Part shown: positions 37,701-50,589 of the stretch, piece by piece
Position numbering within the stretch: the first letter of the stretch is position 1
Layout: each line of letters opens with the position of its first letter
Origin: Cavia porcellus
Lineage: Eukaryota > Chordata > Mammalia > Rodentia > Caviidae
DNA: 64,000 bases
Assembly (NCBI RefSeq): GCF_034190915.1
Contig: NW_026947502.1
Span: 34,626,785 to 34,690,784 of the forward strand
Direction of reading: 5' to 3'
Notes under the pieces: model-generated
What the model was told of the DNA's origin: nothing
What the model saw: the letters and a program-made list of their open reading frames with translations, nothing else
The model's database searches: none
Program-made: the position numbers and the translations under genes

Positions 37701-40700
37701 GCAGTGGCGTGCTCAGCAGAGGCTTGTACTTTTAGATAACAGGAGGTGTTCCTGCCCTCACTCTGGTCCCCAGGAGCTCACCTTGGCAATAGGAATGTCA
37801 TTGCTGCTGCTGCTGGTGCTCAGCTCTCCTGTGCTGGGGTTAACTGGGCGGTTGGCAGAAGTGAGGCGGCCAGGGCTGGAGGGGCCTGTGGCCTGCACAC
37901 TCTGCAGTCGAGTTTGAAGCTCTCGAACCTGAAACCATAAGGCAGTGAGACAGGACTGGTGGTTTCCTGGTCATCAGACATAGAGATGAGTGCAGAGGGA
38001 GGAAGATAAAACCAGAGAGCTGGCTGCCCATATTGCATAAACTCACCCCAGAAGAACAAAAGCAGAGTGTAAACTGTAGCACAACAATGAAGTTTAGGGT
38101 ACTTCAAGAACAAGAAATAATGCAATGCAACAGGCAGGTATCAAAAATATCCATTATGAGCGTGGAGCATCTTAGGTTCTGAGGGCAGAGGTGTTGGTCC
38201 ATTTCATTTGCTAACACACAGCTGGTGCCTTCGACAGACTGACAGCTGGTCTCCAGAAAAACCAGCCGAATGTCACTAAAAAACCTGGCACCATAAAATC
38301 TAGTACCTAGCAAGACTATTGTAGTAGGCTGACTTGAGGCCCCCAAAGTCCATGTCCTTGTCCTTGAGATGTGTTTGTTACCACAAATACAAACTGCATT
38401 TGAGATAGGAAGCCAGTCCTTGCAGGAGGGGAGGAGCAGTGTCGGAAGCGAGTGCTGAGGACGCTGCACTGCTTTGCAGAGAGAGTGCACTCACACGGGG
38501 CAGGCTGTCTCTGGACCCTGGGAAGGCCACCAGAGGCGACTGTCCCTCCCCTCAAGCCTCCAGAAGGCCACAGTCCTGCTGACACTGGAGTTGTAGCAGA
38601 TGTGAAACATTCTAGATGCTGCACTTTCAGAATTATGGCATGATACACATGTGTTCAGGCACTAAGTTACCGATCGTTTGGCATGCATCTGCAGGAAGTG
38701 ATGTAGCCAGCAAGTGGGTGGGCAGCGCTCCTGTTGAACCTAAAAAGCTTGATTTCCTACAAAGAGCTGACAGTTGAATGTTGGTCAGCAAAGGAAAAGA
38801 GGGTAGGAGAGGGAGGGATGGTGAGTAAGAGGCAGATCAATGGGTACTAAGTTCAGTTAGAAGCAAGATGTTCTGATGTGCTCCTGCAGAGCAGAGATAA
38901 CAATTACATACTTTACATTAAAAGAACTGAAAGAAGGAATTTTGACTATTCACCAGTAAGAAACATAAATGGTTAGCTAGGCCTGGTCCCTGGGAGACTG
39001 ATGCAGGAGGATCACAAGTTTAATTCCAGTCTATGAAATTTAGCAATTTAGAGACTCTGTCTCGAAATCAAGACTAAAAAGAGCTGGGGAGATACAGCTC
39101 AGAGTGAAGGCCCTGGGTTCCATTCGCAGGACCAATAAATATATGAGTAAATAAATAACAGGAAAGGTTTGAGTAGATATGCTAACCTGATTTAACAGTA
39201 TATAATCAAAACATCTCCTTATCCCATCAGTATGTATAATTTTTGCTTTTATGTGTTGGTTAAAACATAGGCCTGACTAGATGGCACACACAACAGTCCC
39301 AGGTACTCTAGGCACTGAGGCAGAAGAACTGCTTAAGTGAGAAGTTCAAGACCAGCCTGGACAACATAATAGACCCTGCCTGTAAAGTAAAATTAACAAT
39401 TCAAAAGTTTTTTTTAAGTGTAGGCAAAAATAAAGATATTTTCAAAGATTAAGAGTTTATTACCCATAGATCTTTGCTAGAACTTCCTTTGGACACATGC
39501 TTAGAAAATTAAACCCAGATAACATTGGGATGAGAGAGTATAAAAACTGCAGCTACAGGATCCAGGGATATAGCTCAGCAGTGCAGCACCTGCCTGGCAA
39601 GCACAAGGTCCTAAGTTCCTTTCTCAGAACAAAAACACAAAAACTAAACAACAACCATAACAAAAATGCAGGAATGTAGAGGCAGGACAACCCTCTCATA
39701 TTGGTGCTGAGTGGACAGACTGATGAGCCAGTCCAAGAAGCCACTAAAATAATCATGACTAAAATAATCATATCCACATCCTATGCCTCAAGGGACACAG
39801 AGGAGAACATGCTCTAAAGAGCTCAAATAGGAAGTGGGAGGCTGTTGGCCCAGTCCACGTGAGGGTGGGTCAGCACCTGACACTAAAAGTCCTCAGGTGC
39901 ATCTGACTGGATGACAGACAGCATCTGGGACAGATCTTGCAACAAGAGTGCTGAGGTGAAGAAGGGCTGTAGCCTAGAAACTTCCTCTAGGTTAAAAAGA
40001 ACACACCACACATTGTATGTCTTAGAAGGACACATACACACCACAGGGGGAAGAAACTAAAGTACAAAAGGAACAAATAAATTCAAGGAGGGATCTTACT
40101 CAGACCAACAGGTACACTTCTGACTGAGGCATGTAATTTGCTGATCTGTGACCCTCTAGAGTTACAGCAAAACAAACACACGCAAGAAAGTTACACAGAG
40201 AGGTAGGCCAGGAGCATGCGGGATTAGGTACAGACAGGAAGTGAGATGTTGGGGATTAGGAATTGGGTGCCAAAATTGCCAAAGACAGGCGTCCAGTGGA
40301 GTGTGTAAGAAAACAGTTTCTGAAATGGCAGAAGTCTCCCCCTAGAAATGGAGGGTGGGGCACATGTGTGATGAGGTGCCTGCAGGCACTTCTCTCTCCC
40401 AGGAGCACAGTAGGAACGCAGTGGGATCATGGGCTAACGACGTTATCCGAGACTGTGGCTCACAGATGAATGACAAACAGAAATGAAAAGTGGCACAGGG
40501 TGTGAGTGGGATTAGAAATGTTACTATTAGCCACCCAAGAGCAAGTCTATTCCGCTGGTGGGGTGCAGCAGGGCTCACCGAGTAGCTGTAATTTCCAGCA
40601 ATTAAGTTGTACTGTAATTCATAATTTCATTGTGTAATGGAGCTGATGGAGATGAGGTGATTCCTGTCCTACAGGACGGTGAGACTCATCAGACCAGAAA

Positions 40701-43700
40701 AGCACCACTTTAAGGAGAATGAGGCAGCTCACCCCAATGTACTTTGTGGGCATTTTGTAGAGAACCATTTTCCTCAAGGAGATGTTGTAAAATGTTTCTT
40801 GGAGCCCCCAAAATGACTGAGAAACTGGAATCTCTTTACAAAAAAAACCCCCAATATTTATTCCTAAAAATCTAATTTACATGGTGTTTTGAGAAAGTGG
40901 AATTTCACTGCTGATGGCAACTTTGAGGAGGCTGAAACAGAAGAGGCAGACCATGAAGCAGGACAAGAACAACCCAGCAGCGCTCCCATCTCTGCAGGTT
41001 TGACAGGTGCACTGCTCTCTGCTTTGTTCTTCAACCCACTGAAGTATGTACTTGGGCCTAATTATCAGAATGTCTGCACCAACAAAAAGCTCAGCATTTT
41101 GGTCATCTTCCTAATTTCTTACCAGTTTTCCAACAAATGGACTCAGCTGTTTTCTTTATAGTCAAGGGTTAGCCTTTCAGCAGCTTGGTCTCATCACAGG
41201 TCTGGCTGTGGATTGTTGGAAACACTGGTGCAGACAACCAGAAAGTGAGCTCATCATTTCTACGACCCAGGTGCAGATACAGACTTAGAGGGGCCCTGCA
41301 CCCTGCTCCTGAAGAAAAGGTGCAGATTCCACAGCTCTGAGGATTCCCTGCCTTGGGCTCCACTTAGAGCTCCCTCATCTCACAGAGAACACTCAGCCAG
41401 ACTGAGACTGAGACAAAAAGACGCACAGGACAGCTTCTCCCTGGATCGAGTTCACAACCTTCCCACAGCACTGTGTGAGGAAAGGGGGTCCGGGCAGCCC
41501 CATGCACCTGGACAGCTGTGCTACTGTAATGGGCTGGTTCCTGCTAGCCTTGTGAGAGGAGGGGACAGACAGAGGGAAAGGGAGCAGAGCACAATACGGG
41601 AAAGCAATCCAAACAACAGAACAGCGACCCTGCAGGTTAGGGCTTAGACCTACCATCATCCTTATTGTCCGACTATGTTCTGAGTATTATCTAATTCTTC
41701 TGCATTGGGTGTTTTTATTATTCACACTCCATGGCAAAGTAAACTGAGGCACACAGAGGTTAGGTAACTTGCCAATGACTCATGATGACTTTGCTGGTCA
41801 GTTCAGACCATGACCCCACAATGTGTGACACCAGAGCCTTGATAACATAAGTAAATAAATATTCTCATATTATTCAAACACCCACCTCCCCACCTCACAT
41901 AGAGAGTGAACTCAGGACCTCTGCATTAAGCTACAGTTTTGAACACTTTTTATTACATTTTTTTAAATGTTATTTTGATGGAAGCAGCAGTGCTACACTT
42001 CACCAAGCTGTGAAGTTGCCCGGTCTAGGCTCAAACATGTGATTTTCCTGTCTCAGCCTCCCAGGATGCTGGGTTTATAGGTGTACGTTACTAGCCTTGA
42101 GATTATTATGGTTTTTCTTAGTGTCTTCCAGTGTTGGAGACCTCTAGGTATGGGGAAAACCTTGGGGGGTGGGTATTACTGGCTTTTTGCTTGTACAATG
42201 CAAGGGTTGTTCTGTGCTTTAGTAACCCAAGTTAGAAAGGAAATTAATTCAAAACCACAATATATAATTACACTTAAGATCAACATTTTCTTTACAAAAA
42301 CATTCCCCACCAGAATGCACACAACTAGGAGTAAGCACCTAGCTAATGGGCATGTGAGTCACCCAGCTCAGGGAAGGAACCCGGAAACAACTGGCAGTGT
42401 GGGCCTGTGCTGACGCAGTCTCAGCTGGTTCTCCCTGGAAAGTCTTTGCTGACTGGAATGATTTACACCTGCTGATGCGCGTATGCAGAATCTATCTGAT
42501 AGAGCTAGAAACTGAAAATATGCTTACACATGTTGGAAAGGGAAAAGTGTTCAGATACGAACAGAGGATGCTGGCCCTGTAATTATATTAGTCATAAAAG
42601 AACACACCTGAGAGCGTTCAAAAATAGTAATTTCATCCATATTCATGAATAATGACAACAAAGAATACTTGCACGTGGATTACAAAAATCAAATGATAGA
42701 CACATGCTGACCTTGCTGAAGGACAAGCTATGTCAAGGTGTGCCTTAGAGGTTAGGGAGAAACAGGTTGATGGTGAAGATTGGTAAGACCTTCTAGAGGT
42801 AGTTTTCCTCCTTCTAATTCAACCCTGCGCAACACTACTGGTTAGAGCATGCCTGGAGAGCAACCTAATATTGTCTAGATTGAGAAGAAGAATAAAATAG
42901 GTCTTGTAATTCAAAGTGAAGTTCAGAGGGCATCACAGTATTTCTAATTGAAGAATTCATTGCTTCACCACCAGTCCAATACAGATCAAATTCACACGAC
43001 AGAAGTACTGTAGGTCTGTCTCTCTAGAAAACTGAGTGCTTTTACCAGTTCTGCCAAACGTTTCTATGCTGAAACATGAGTTCTTCCAATAACTGATGTG
43101 TCCTAACCAAAGTAGCTGTAACTAGTGCAGGTTCTGAGGTAAGTACAAGGAGTCACACACATGTGCACATGCACACACACGTACAAAGACACAATTATTT
43201 CACATACACAATTATTTTAACTTTAATAAGTGTGTGCTAGAATAGATGGTATCTTCCATCAGATACAGTATAAATAAGAGAGAGTAGGTACTATAAAGTT
43301 AAAGAAAATGTTGCAGAAAAATATTGAAAGGGGGAAAATTCTATATATTTTTAAAATATAAAAATATTAGGCTACCTTAAAAAAACAGCATGCTAATTAT
43401 CTTTGGGGCCACCATACATACTTGGAAGAATAGTTTAGAATCACTGCCCTGATAAAATTTTACTATTACTTAGATTTAAGATTCCAGAGAAAACTGGTTT
43501 TAAACTATTTCCTCTACACCTTAGCACCTTGAAACTACTTTGAAGAACAACTTCGTGATGAGAAAGGTCCAGTAATCAAGGAGGACTCTTTGAAATGCTC
43601 AAGGTTGCCCTGGCTGTGCATGCCTGGTTCTCTCAGCCCCGCACCCACGAAGGCCTGGCAGGATGCTCACCCTCCTCCGCAGCCGGTCCCGCTCCTCGCG

Positions 43701-46700
43701 GATGGCGTTCATGGTGGCCTTGGTCCGGTTCAGCTCCTCCTCCTTACTGCACAGCATGGCAGTCAGGCTCTCATTCTCTTCCCTCAGCCCAGCCAGCTCC
43801 TTCTCCCACCGAGACCGCTCTTCCGCCAGGTTTGGGTACAAGTCCCGGCCGAGCACTCCCTCAATTTCTTCAACTGTCTGCAAAACATGGTCACACAGAA
43901 AAGCTGGGTTAGTTCCCAGGGAGCCTGGGGACAGGAAGCACAAGGTGTGCAGGGTAGGAGACACAGAAAGGGGCCCTCACAGCCATGTCATTGCAGGTGG
44001 TGATTATGCCTAGGGATGCCCTGCAAACTGTCCTCTCCCCAGTTTGAGATGAGGCATTCTTTTATGCCCCAATCACACTGTGTCACCCAGCCAGTCCCCA
44101 CAGAAAGGAAACACAGTCCCCTCCTGGGCTTTCAGTCTGTGCGTGGGCCCAGTTGCCATGTTCTCACAAACGTTTCTCTCCTTCACTTGAGTTCCACACA
44201 TGCAGGCAGCAGGGCAGTCAGTGATCCTGACGACGCAGTGACAAGCAAGCTGCACACAATGTCTAATTTGAAGTTTCCTAAATTACAGGCCTCCCATGTG
44301 CCAACTCAGCAATAAGCATTTCTCACGCTTAGCATCACATCAGAATTCAGATGGTGTGAATGAGGTTCACTCCCAAGATGTATGCAAAAGCCAAAAATAA
44401 ACCTCAGGGACACAGAAAAGGGGAAACTCACTGTGGAGGCTTCTCAAGACAGCAGGGATTTAATAAGATAGTTGTGAACTAAAAAAAAGAGAATGCTGTA
44501 TTTGGAAAGTTCCTAAAAATTCATTTGCAACAGTATTAATAGAGAGGAAAAATGCATAAAAAATTAAGAAAAAAACAGAAAGAACCTATTCTGCTTGTTC
44601 TCAGAAACTATCACTCATGTGTTGACTTTCACAAAAAAAAAAAAAAGCATAAACTGGCTGATGTCTGAGCAGGAGGGAGGGGAAGGCTGTGGATGGAGGG
44701 AACAGAGAGAGGCAATGAGAAACACAGGCTCAAGCGCTGTACTACAGACAGGAGGGTGTCACGCTCAGACGGTCACAGCAGTTCCTGGTTCCCTGATGAA
44801 CAGTTACTCAAATCTTGCTGCCAGTTTCTCTATGCTGTGCTGGGTCCTCTTCACAAATTCAAGATTCTGATCCTACTTGGCTTCTCTCCAGGTTCTATGT
44901 GCCTTGCTAGTTAGCAGAAATCCTTGTCTTTTTCTTTCACTCAATGTGCAGGCAGAGGCTACGACCCAAGTTGACATTGCAATAAAAAATGGGACCTAGG
45001 AGACTCCAGAGAAAGAAGAGCAGGGTCTGCTCCCCCACCCAGACCACATTCTGTACGCATGTGCAGATGAGACGAGCACAGGCGGGAATGCATCTGTGTT
45101 ACCAATGTGTATCACCATGGTTTACCCTCAGCCACTGCAGCTCTTTTGGGAAATCCAGGATTCCTATGACAGAAACTTGGGCCTAGATCACTCTTGAGCA
45201 TAAGATGCCCCCAGACTTTGGAGTTAGGCCTAGATCACTAAGCTATGGTAAAGTAATAGAAAGACGCCTGAGGTACAGGAACAATAGCACCTTGTCTCAG
45301 GATGAGTGCATGCAGATGCAGCAAATCCCAGCACCTGGTTCTTCCTTAGCAGTAAGCTGAGAGCACATCAAAGACATGACTGAGCCCTGCTGCCCTTGCC
45401 AGGGATGAGATGACTCAGGCCCTGAACCTTCTGCACTGTTAGCAAAAGTGGACTGATAACTCATGCAATTGTATTCTAAAGAGCTTAGAGTTCTAATGAA
45501 CATCCAATGAATTGTCCTTTTTAGACAGAGCCAGTGATCCTGACCATTAATAGAATGCCTTTTTCTAAAGAAAATCAGCCCAAAATAAATTTATGGAGCC
45601 TCTGCTCCTACCTATCAGGCCAATCTAAGTGCTGGTTTCATAGTAACCCTCACCCACACCAGTTATCCAAGAGGAGTTGTAACCTCAGAGAGTGAGCAGC
45701 GGCACAGGAAGGCTGACCTTGATAGCCAGGTCGCAGTGCTCACTCGCCGTGGTAAGTTGCTCAATGTGCCGGTCCACCTCCGCCACAGAGAGGCTGCAGC
45801 TGCTCTTCTTCCTGCCACAGACCACACTCTCCAGCCCCGTCAGCACCCTCTGCAGTTCCGAGTTCAGGTCACTGCAGTTATCTGTAAGTGAATGAGAACA
45901 AAATGTGTTACTAAGCAGGTGGGCCGGCAATGCACATTCTCCATTTCCCTCACCAGAAGGGACTCATTTCATGTGAAACGGAACAGCAATGGAGCTTGAC
46001 ATTTCCAAGTCCAACCTTGTCCTGCTTCATCTCACAGGCTGCTGACACTGCCTCTGAGGCTTGCAGCCAAGGTAAAGCTGTTTATTAAGGAGTTTTGGAC
46101 TTTGCTCATTTTCCAGAGAGCTGTACCATTCTGAATTCTCTTGCCTATCACTCCAAGGCAGCTATATCTAGAGTTTTTTAAAAGCAAATCAAAGAAATAC
46201 CCCAAACAGGGCCCACAGGCACTTCAGAAGCCTTCTGGTAAACCTTTCCACTTAGCCACTCTGACCAGCACTAACTCCAAGGTTTCAGCTAAGAGTCTAT
46301 CAAAACTTTACTAACAAAAAAATCTCAAAATTAGAAGAGAATTGTGCCTTTGGAACAAAATAGAGACTATTCTTACCCTCAAAAAGCTTACAATATGGGG
46401 TTCCATATACAATCCCATTTGAATTCAATCTGTGTTCTATCACAGAAAAAATAACTTCTAACCAATTCTATATTATTCTCCATGGTAAGGTCTTAAAATC
46501 AATTCTAATAACTTGATCTTGCTTAACAGTATTGATTACTTTTTAACTGCTGGACATCTAGGGACTGATGAAGGAAGGAAAATTAATTATAATTGCAACA
46601 TGAGCTAGGAATATTATGGAAGGTAATTCTGGGAAAATAAAACCTCTTAGATTTCTTAACCTGCTTCTTAGGATTATACATAGTACTCCATCACTAACTA

Positions 46701-49700
46701 CTGCGGCAACACAAGTACGGACTGTGTGCCATGTCTCTTCCTACATCCAAGCTGATTCCTGCAGGAAGAAGCTAAGGACCTTGTTTCCCCTCGTCTCACA
46801 TGTTGCATGCACTAAAATGATTGGCTGCTTTTGGTGCTCATTTTTGGAAGATTTCAAAAACAATGCTTAGCATTACATAAGGAGAGTATTTCTTAGGATA
46901 CATTAATCAACCTCATTTTGCCACTCAGACCTGTAAGCTGTCTAAATCTATGGAGAAAACCAACCTGAAGCTTTGTACAATCAAGGCACACAATTATTCT
47001 CCGTAGCTCTCCAATGTCCTCCCAGATTTCTTCTCTATGAATGGTGTCACCACTTGCTTAATCAGTTCAACTTTGATGCAATCCTGACACTTTTTGCCTC
47101 ACATCCTAAATCCAATCCATCTTCTGAGCACAAACTCCAATGTTTAAGAAGAAACTGATCTCTTCCGACCATTTCCACTGATACTACTCTGCCACCATCA
47201 TTTATCAAATGTATCACTGTAACAAAGCTCCTTCCTTCACTGTTCATATATGGCAGTCAAAGTAAGCCTTTTCAACACACAGATCTGGTCATACTACTTT
47301 TCTAGCCTGACTTTCCCAGCAGCTTCCCACTGTCACTCAGTTAAAGTCCAAACTCCTTACCAGGATTCTGTAAAACTGCATGACTGAAACTTTCTCAATC
47401 CAAGCAGCATGATGAGATTCTCTGGGGAGCTTTTATAAAATGCAATAACCAGGCCCCAGCCTGGGCCAATTAATTCGCAATCTCTGGAGGTGGGGCCTGG
47501 ATGCTAGAGTTTTCTTCTAAGTTTCTCAGATAATGTTCAGCACAGTCAGGGTGTGAAACACTGCTCTGGCCTTGACCTCATCTATTCTGTATTCTTGTGT
47601 TCCTGGATGCTCTGTTCATGCTTTTGGCTTCTCTCTTTCCTGGAAAGTGTCAAATTCTGATCCGTCCCAGAGGTTCTTTCTCTCTTGGCAGTTTCCTCTG
47701 CCTGGAATGACTTCCATTCATCACACAGCTCTCAGACAGGGTTCCAGCTCCTTCCTCGGCCCATTACCCTATTTTCTTCATGACAGTTAATGCTATCTGA
47801 TCTGAATTAAGAGTTGTATTCTCTCCACTACTAAATGTAAGTTGCACTTAAGAATGATCTGTGATCTTTCTCATCATTGTATCTCCAAAGTAGAATATTG
47901 TAGGTAATCAAAAATTACTTTTATGTGAGCAAATAAACACATTACTATCCATTTAAGAAAGCAAGACTAGAAGCACAGACTGTCAATAGCAGTATTTTTT
48001 CAGTTTTTTGAGACAGTGCCTTGGTATGTAGTTCATGCTGGCCTTGAACTCACTAATGTAGCCCAGGCTGGCCTTGAACTCAGGATAATCCTCCTATCTT
48101 AGTGATCTTCCTGTCTCAGGCTCCTAAGTGCTGAGATTACAGCACTCAGTTCCACCACTCATGGATAATGGCATTTTTGACATTAATTATGCTTTTCGTC
48201 CTTGTAATGGACCACACCTGAGTTGCTACCATCATAGGTAATTGGAAGATATATCATGACAACAGTGACACACTCCCCACTGCAGAGTTCTCTGGACATA
48301 GACAGCAGGCATACATCATGGATATGAGGTGAAGGGACCCAAATGAGGAGCAGCATGCCCCGGTGACCACAGAGACCAGCCTCTGAAACCTCACCTTCAG
48401 GTGCAGGTTTCCTGGTATCCTGAGCTGGATACCAGGTGTTTACACTAGGTGCTTAGGAAAGGGAATGGGGATGAACAGTGCCTCTATTCAGCCTTCCGCA
48501 CTGATGTACCTAGCACAGGTCTATCTGCACAGGTGTACTGGAAGTTTCTGCTCAAGGACTGACAACAAGGCAGATTTCTGAAGATGCTGGCCACAGGAAA
48601 GAGAAGAAAGGACTACAGAGCTGACCATTACATCTCTCTTATTCTAAAATTGGTTGCAAAGCCCCAGCCTCAGTCTGGAAGCAGAGCACAACCCCAAGGG
48701 CTTCACAGATGTACTGGGTGAATCCTGAAGCCCCTCTCTTAGCTATCCACCTGCCTGGGAAAGCACTCTGGAACACCCATGGGTGGAGGATGGAGAATCA
48801 GGAGGATAAAGGGATATTTAGCTTAACAACAGACTGGGAAGAGTTCATTAGCATCTGTCCTCTGTCCCAGGATGGGTACCAACGTTTTCTTTAGTATCAG
48901 GCTGCTGATAGTATAAGGATACACACTGGGTGATAAACTCCATAGACCACTGAGCGATAAACCCCACAGACCACAGCTATTGTCCACAAAACTCTGCACT
49001 CTGATTTCACAAACTGTTGACACTTCGCTGTCCTTTGCCACTGCTCCCTGTTTGGAGCCTTTTGGAAGGACAAGGTGGCCAGCCTGGCAGAAGCAGGTAT
49101 CCTGGGTCCCTGCTGAGGTGCTTTATAAGGGACCACTCCCTCACCACCATGCACCCATCAAGACTCTTCAGAGTCTGTGACACAGTCTCCTAAATGTACA
49201 CTTAAAATAAACTCCCACCTTCTTGCTTTGCCCACAATGCCTTGCAGAACCTGGCCTTTGCAGAGACTGGCCTTCAACATACAAACTAAGTCAGCTGGAA
49301 TTTCTACAAAAGATAAGTGGTACAGCTAGAGGGAATGAGGTAAGCCAAGACAAGATGGAGTGCTCCAGATGGTGGAAGAGTTGCAACAGTGAGGTGCAAT
49401 CTCAGTAACTTTGGATCTTGAAACAGGATCAGCACCTTTGACAGTTTAGAAAAGGCTTTCACACACACTGTCACATTCCATTCCACTGCATTCAGTTCCA
49501 TTTCATTCCTTTCCATTAGAAAGGCAGGCAAGCCTTACCCAGCAGGAGATGTCTGAACCTGGAGACACTGGTTATTTAACCAATGCCACATGGTAAGTGG
49601 CAGTAGATGGAACTAGTGATGGCCTTTTATGGTCAGGGCTATTTTAACTACACCACTGCAAGCTGGAACAAAGATCTCTCATGCAAGCATAAGCCATCAC

Positions 49701-50549
49701 ACTGCATTCCTACCAACAGTCATTGTTTCCCAAAAGAGCCAACAGAGGAACAGAAATCAGTATTAAATGAGAAACTTAACCTGAGGAGACTGTAAACATA
49801 AGGATATGCACTATAATTCCTAAAACAACCACTGAATATGCTAAAAGGAATGTCAAAAGCCAACAGACAAATTAAAATGAAATTCTAAGACAATCAGTTA
49901 AATATGAAGAAAGAAAAAATAATTTAAAAATCAGAAGGAACAAATAGCAGAATTACAGTGCATATCCTTATCTTTAGAGAGTCCCTTAGAGGTTTCAGTC
50001 CATGGTCACTTGGCTTTGTTGTTTTAAGGCCTGTGATGAGGCAGAGCTTCATGGTGGGGCAAAGCTGCTCACCTGACAGTCAGGAAGCAGACCCAGCAAG
50101 CAGGCTGAGTGGAGGAGTGGGGCTGGGGACAAGGGAGAGTCCACAAGGGCACAACTCCAGGACACACACCCTGCAACAAGGCCCTGTCACTTTCCAATAT
50201 GCTATTAAATTAGAAATCCATCAACAGATTGGCCCACTGAGGAAATCAGAGCCCTCATGATTCATTCACTTTCTAAAAGTTCCACCTTTGAATATTACTG
50301 CCTTGGGGACCAAATCTTCGATACATAAACTTTCAGGGACTATTTCAGATCCAAAGCATAAAATTAACACTATCCCATAAAAAATATCGAAGTGAACTTT
50401 AACAATTAAGATGTACCATGCGTGCACAAAGGTGGGGGGATAACAAGAACCACAAGCAATGACATGCTGGTGAGGATGTAGAGACAATGGAACCTTGTTG
50501 CTGGTGGGAATTTGAAACAGTGCAGATATGTGGGCAACATTTGTTCCTT

Positions 50550-50589
<40 letters not shown>

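Larger units (their letters stand above)
37929..43670 (-). other. MCC intron C-D (5742 bp)
   Basis: Contains a B1-dID (38968-39160), a B1 (39268-39395), an ID (39560-39650), a MIR (41695-41855) and an antisense B1-dID (41890-42098). A short unique AT-rich stretch lies at 40585-40690. A weak ACAC/CATG tract is at 43150-43185. About 42100-43600 is AT-rich with nothing I can name. Confidence 0.9.
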
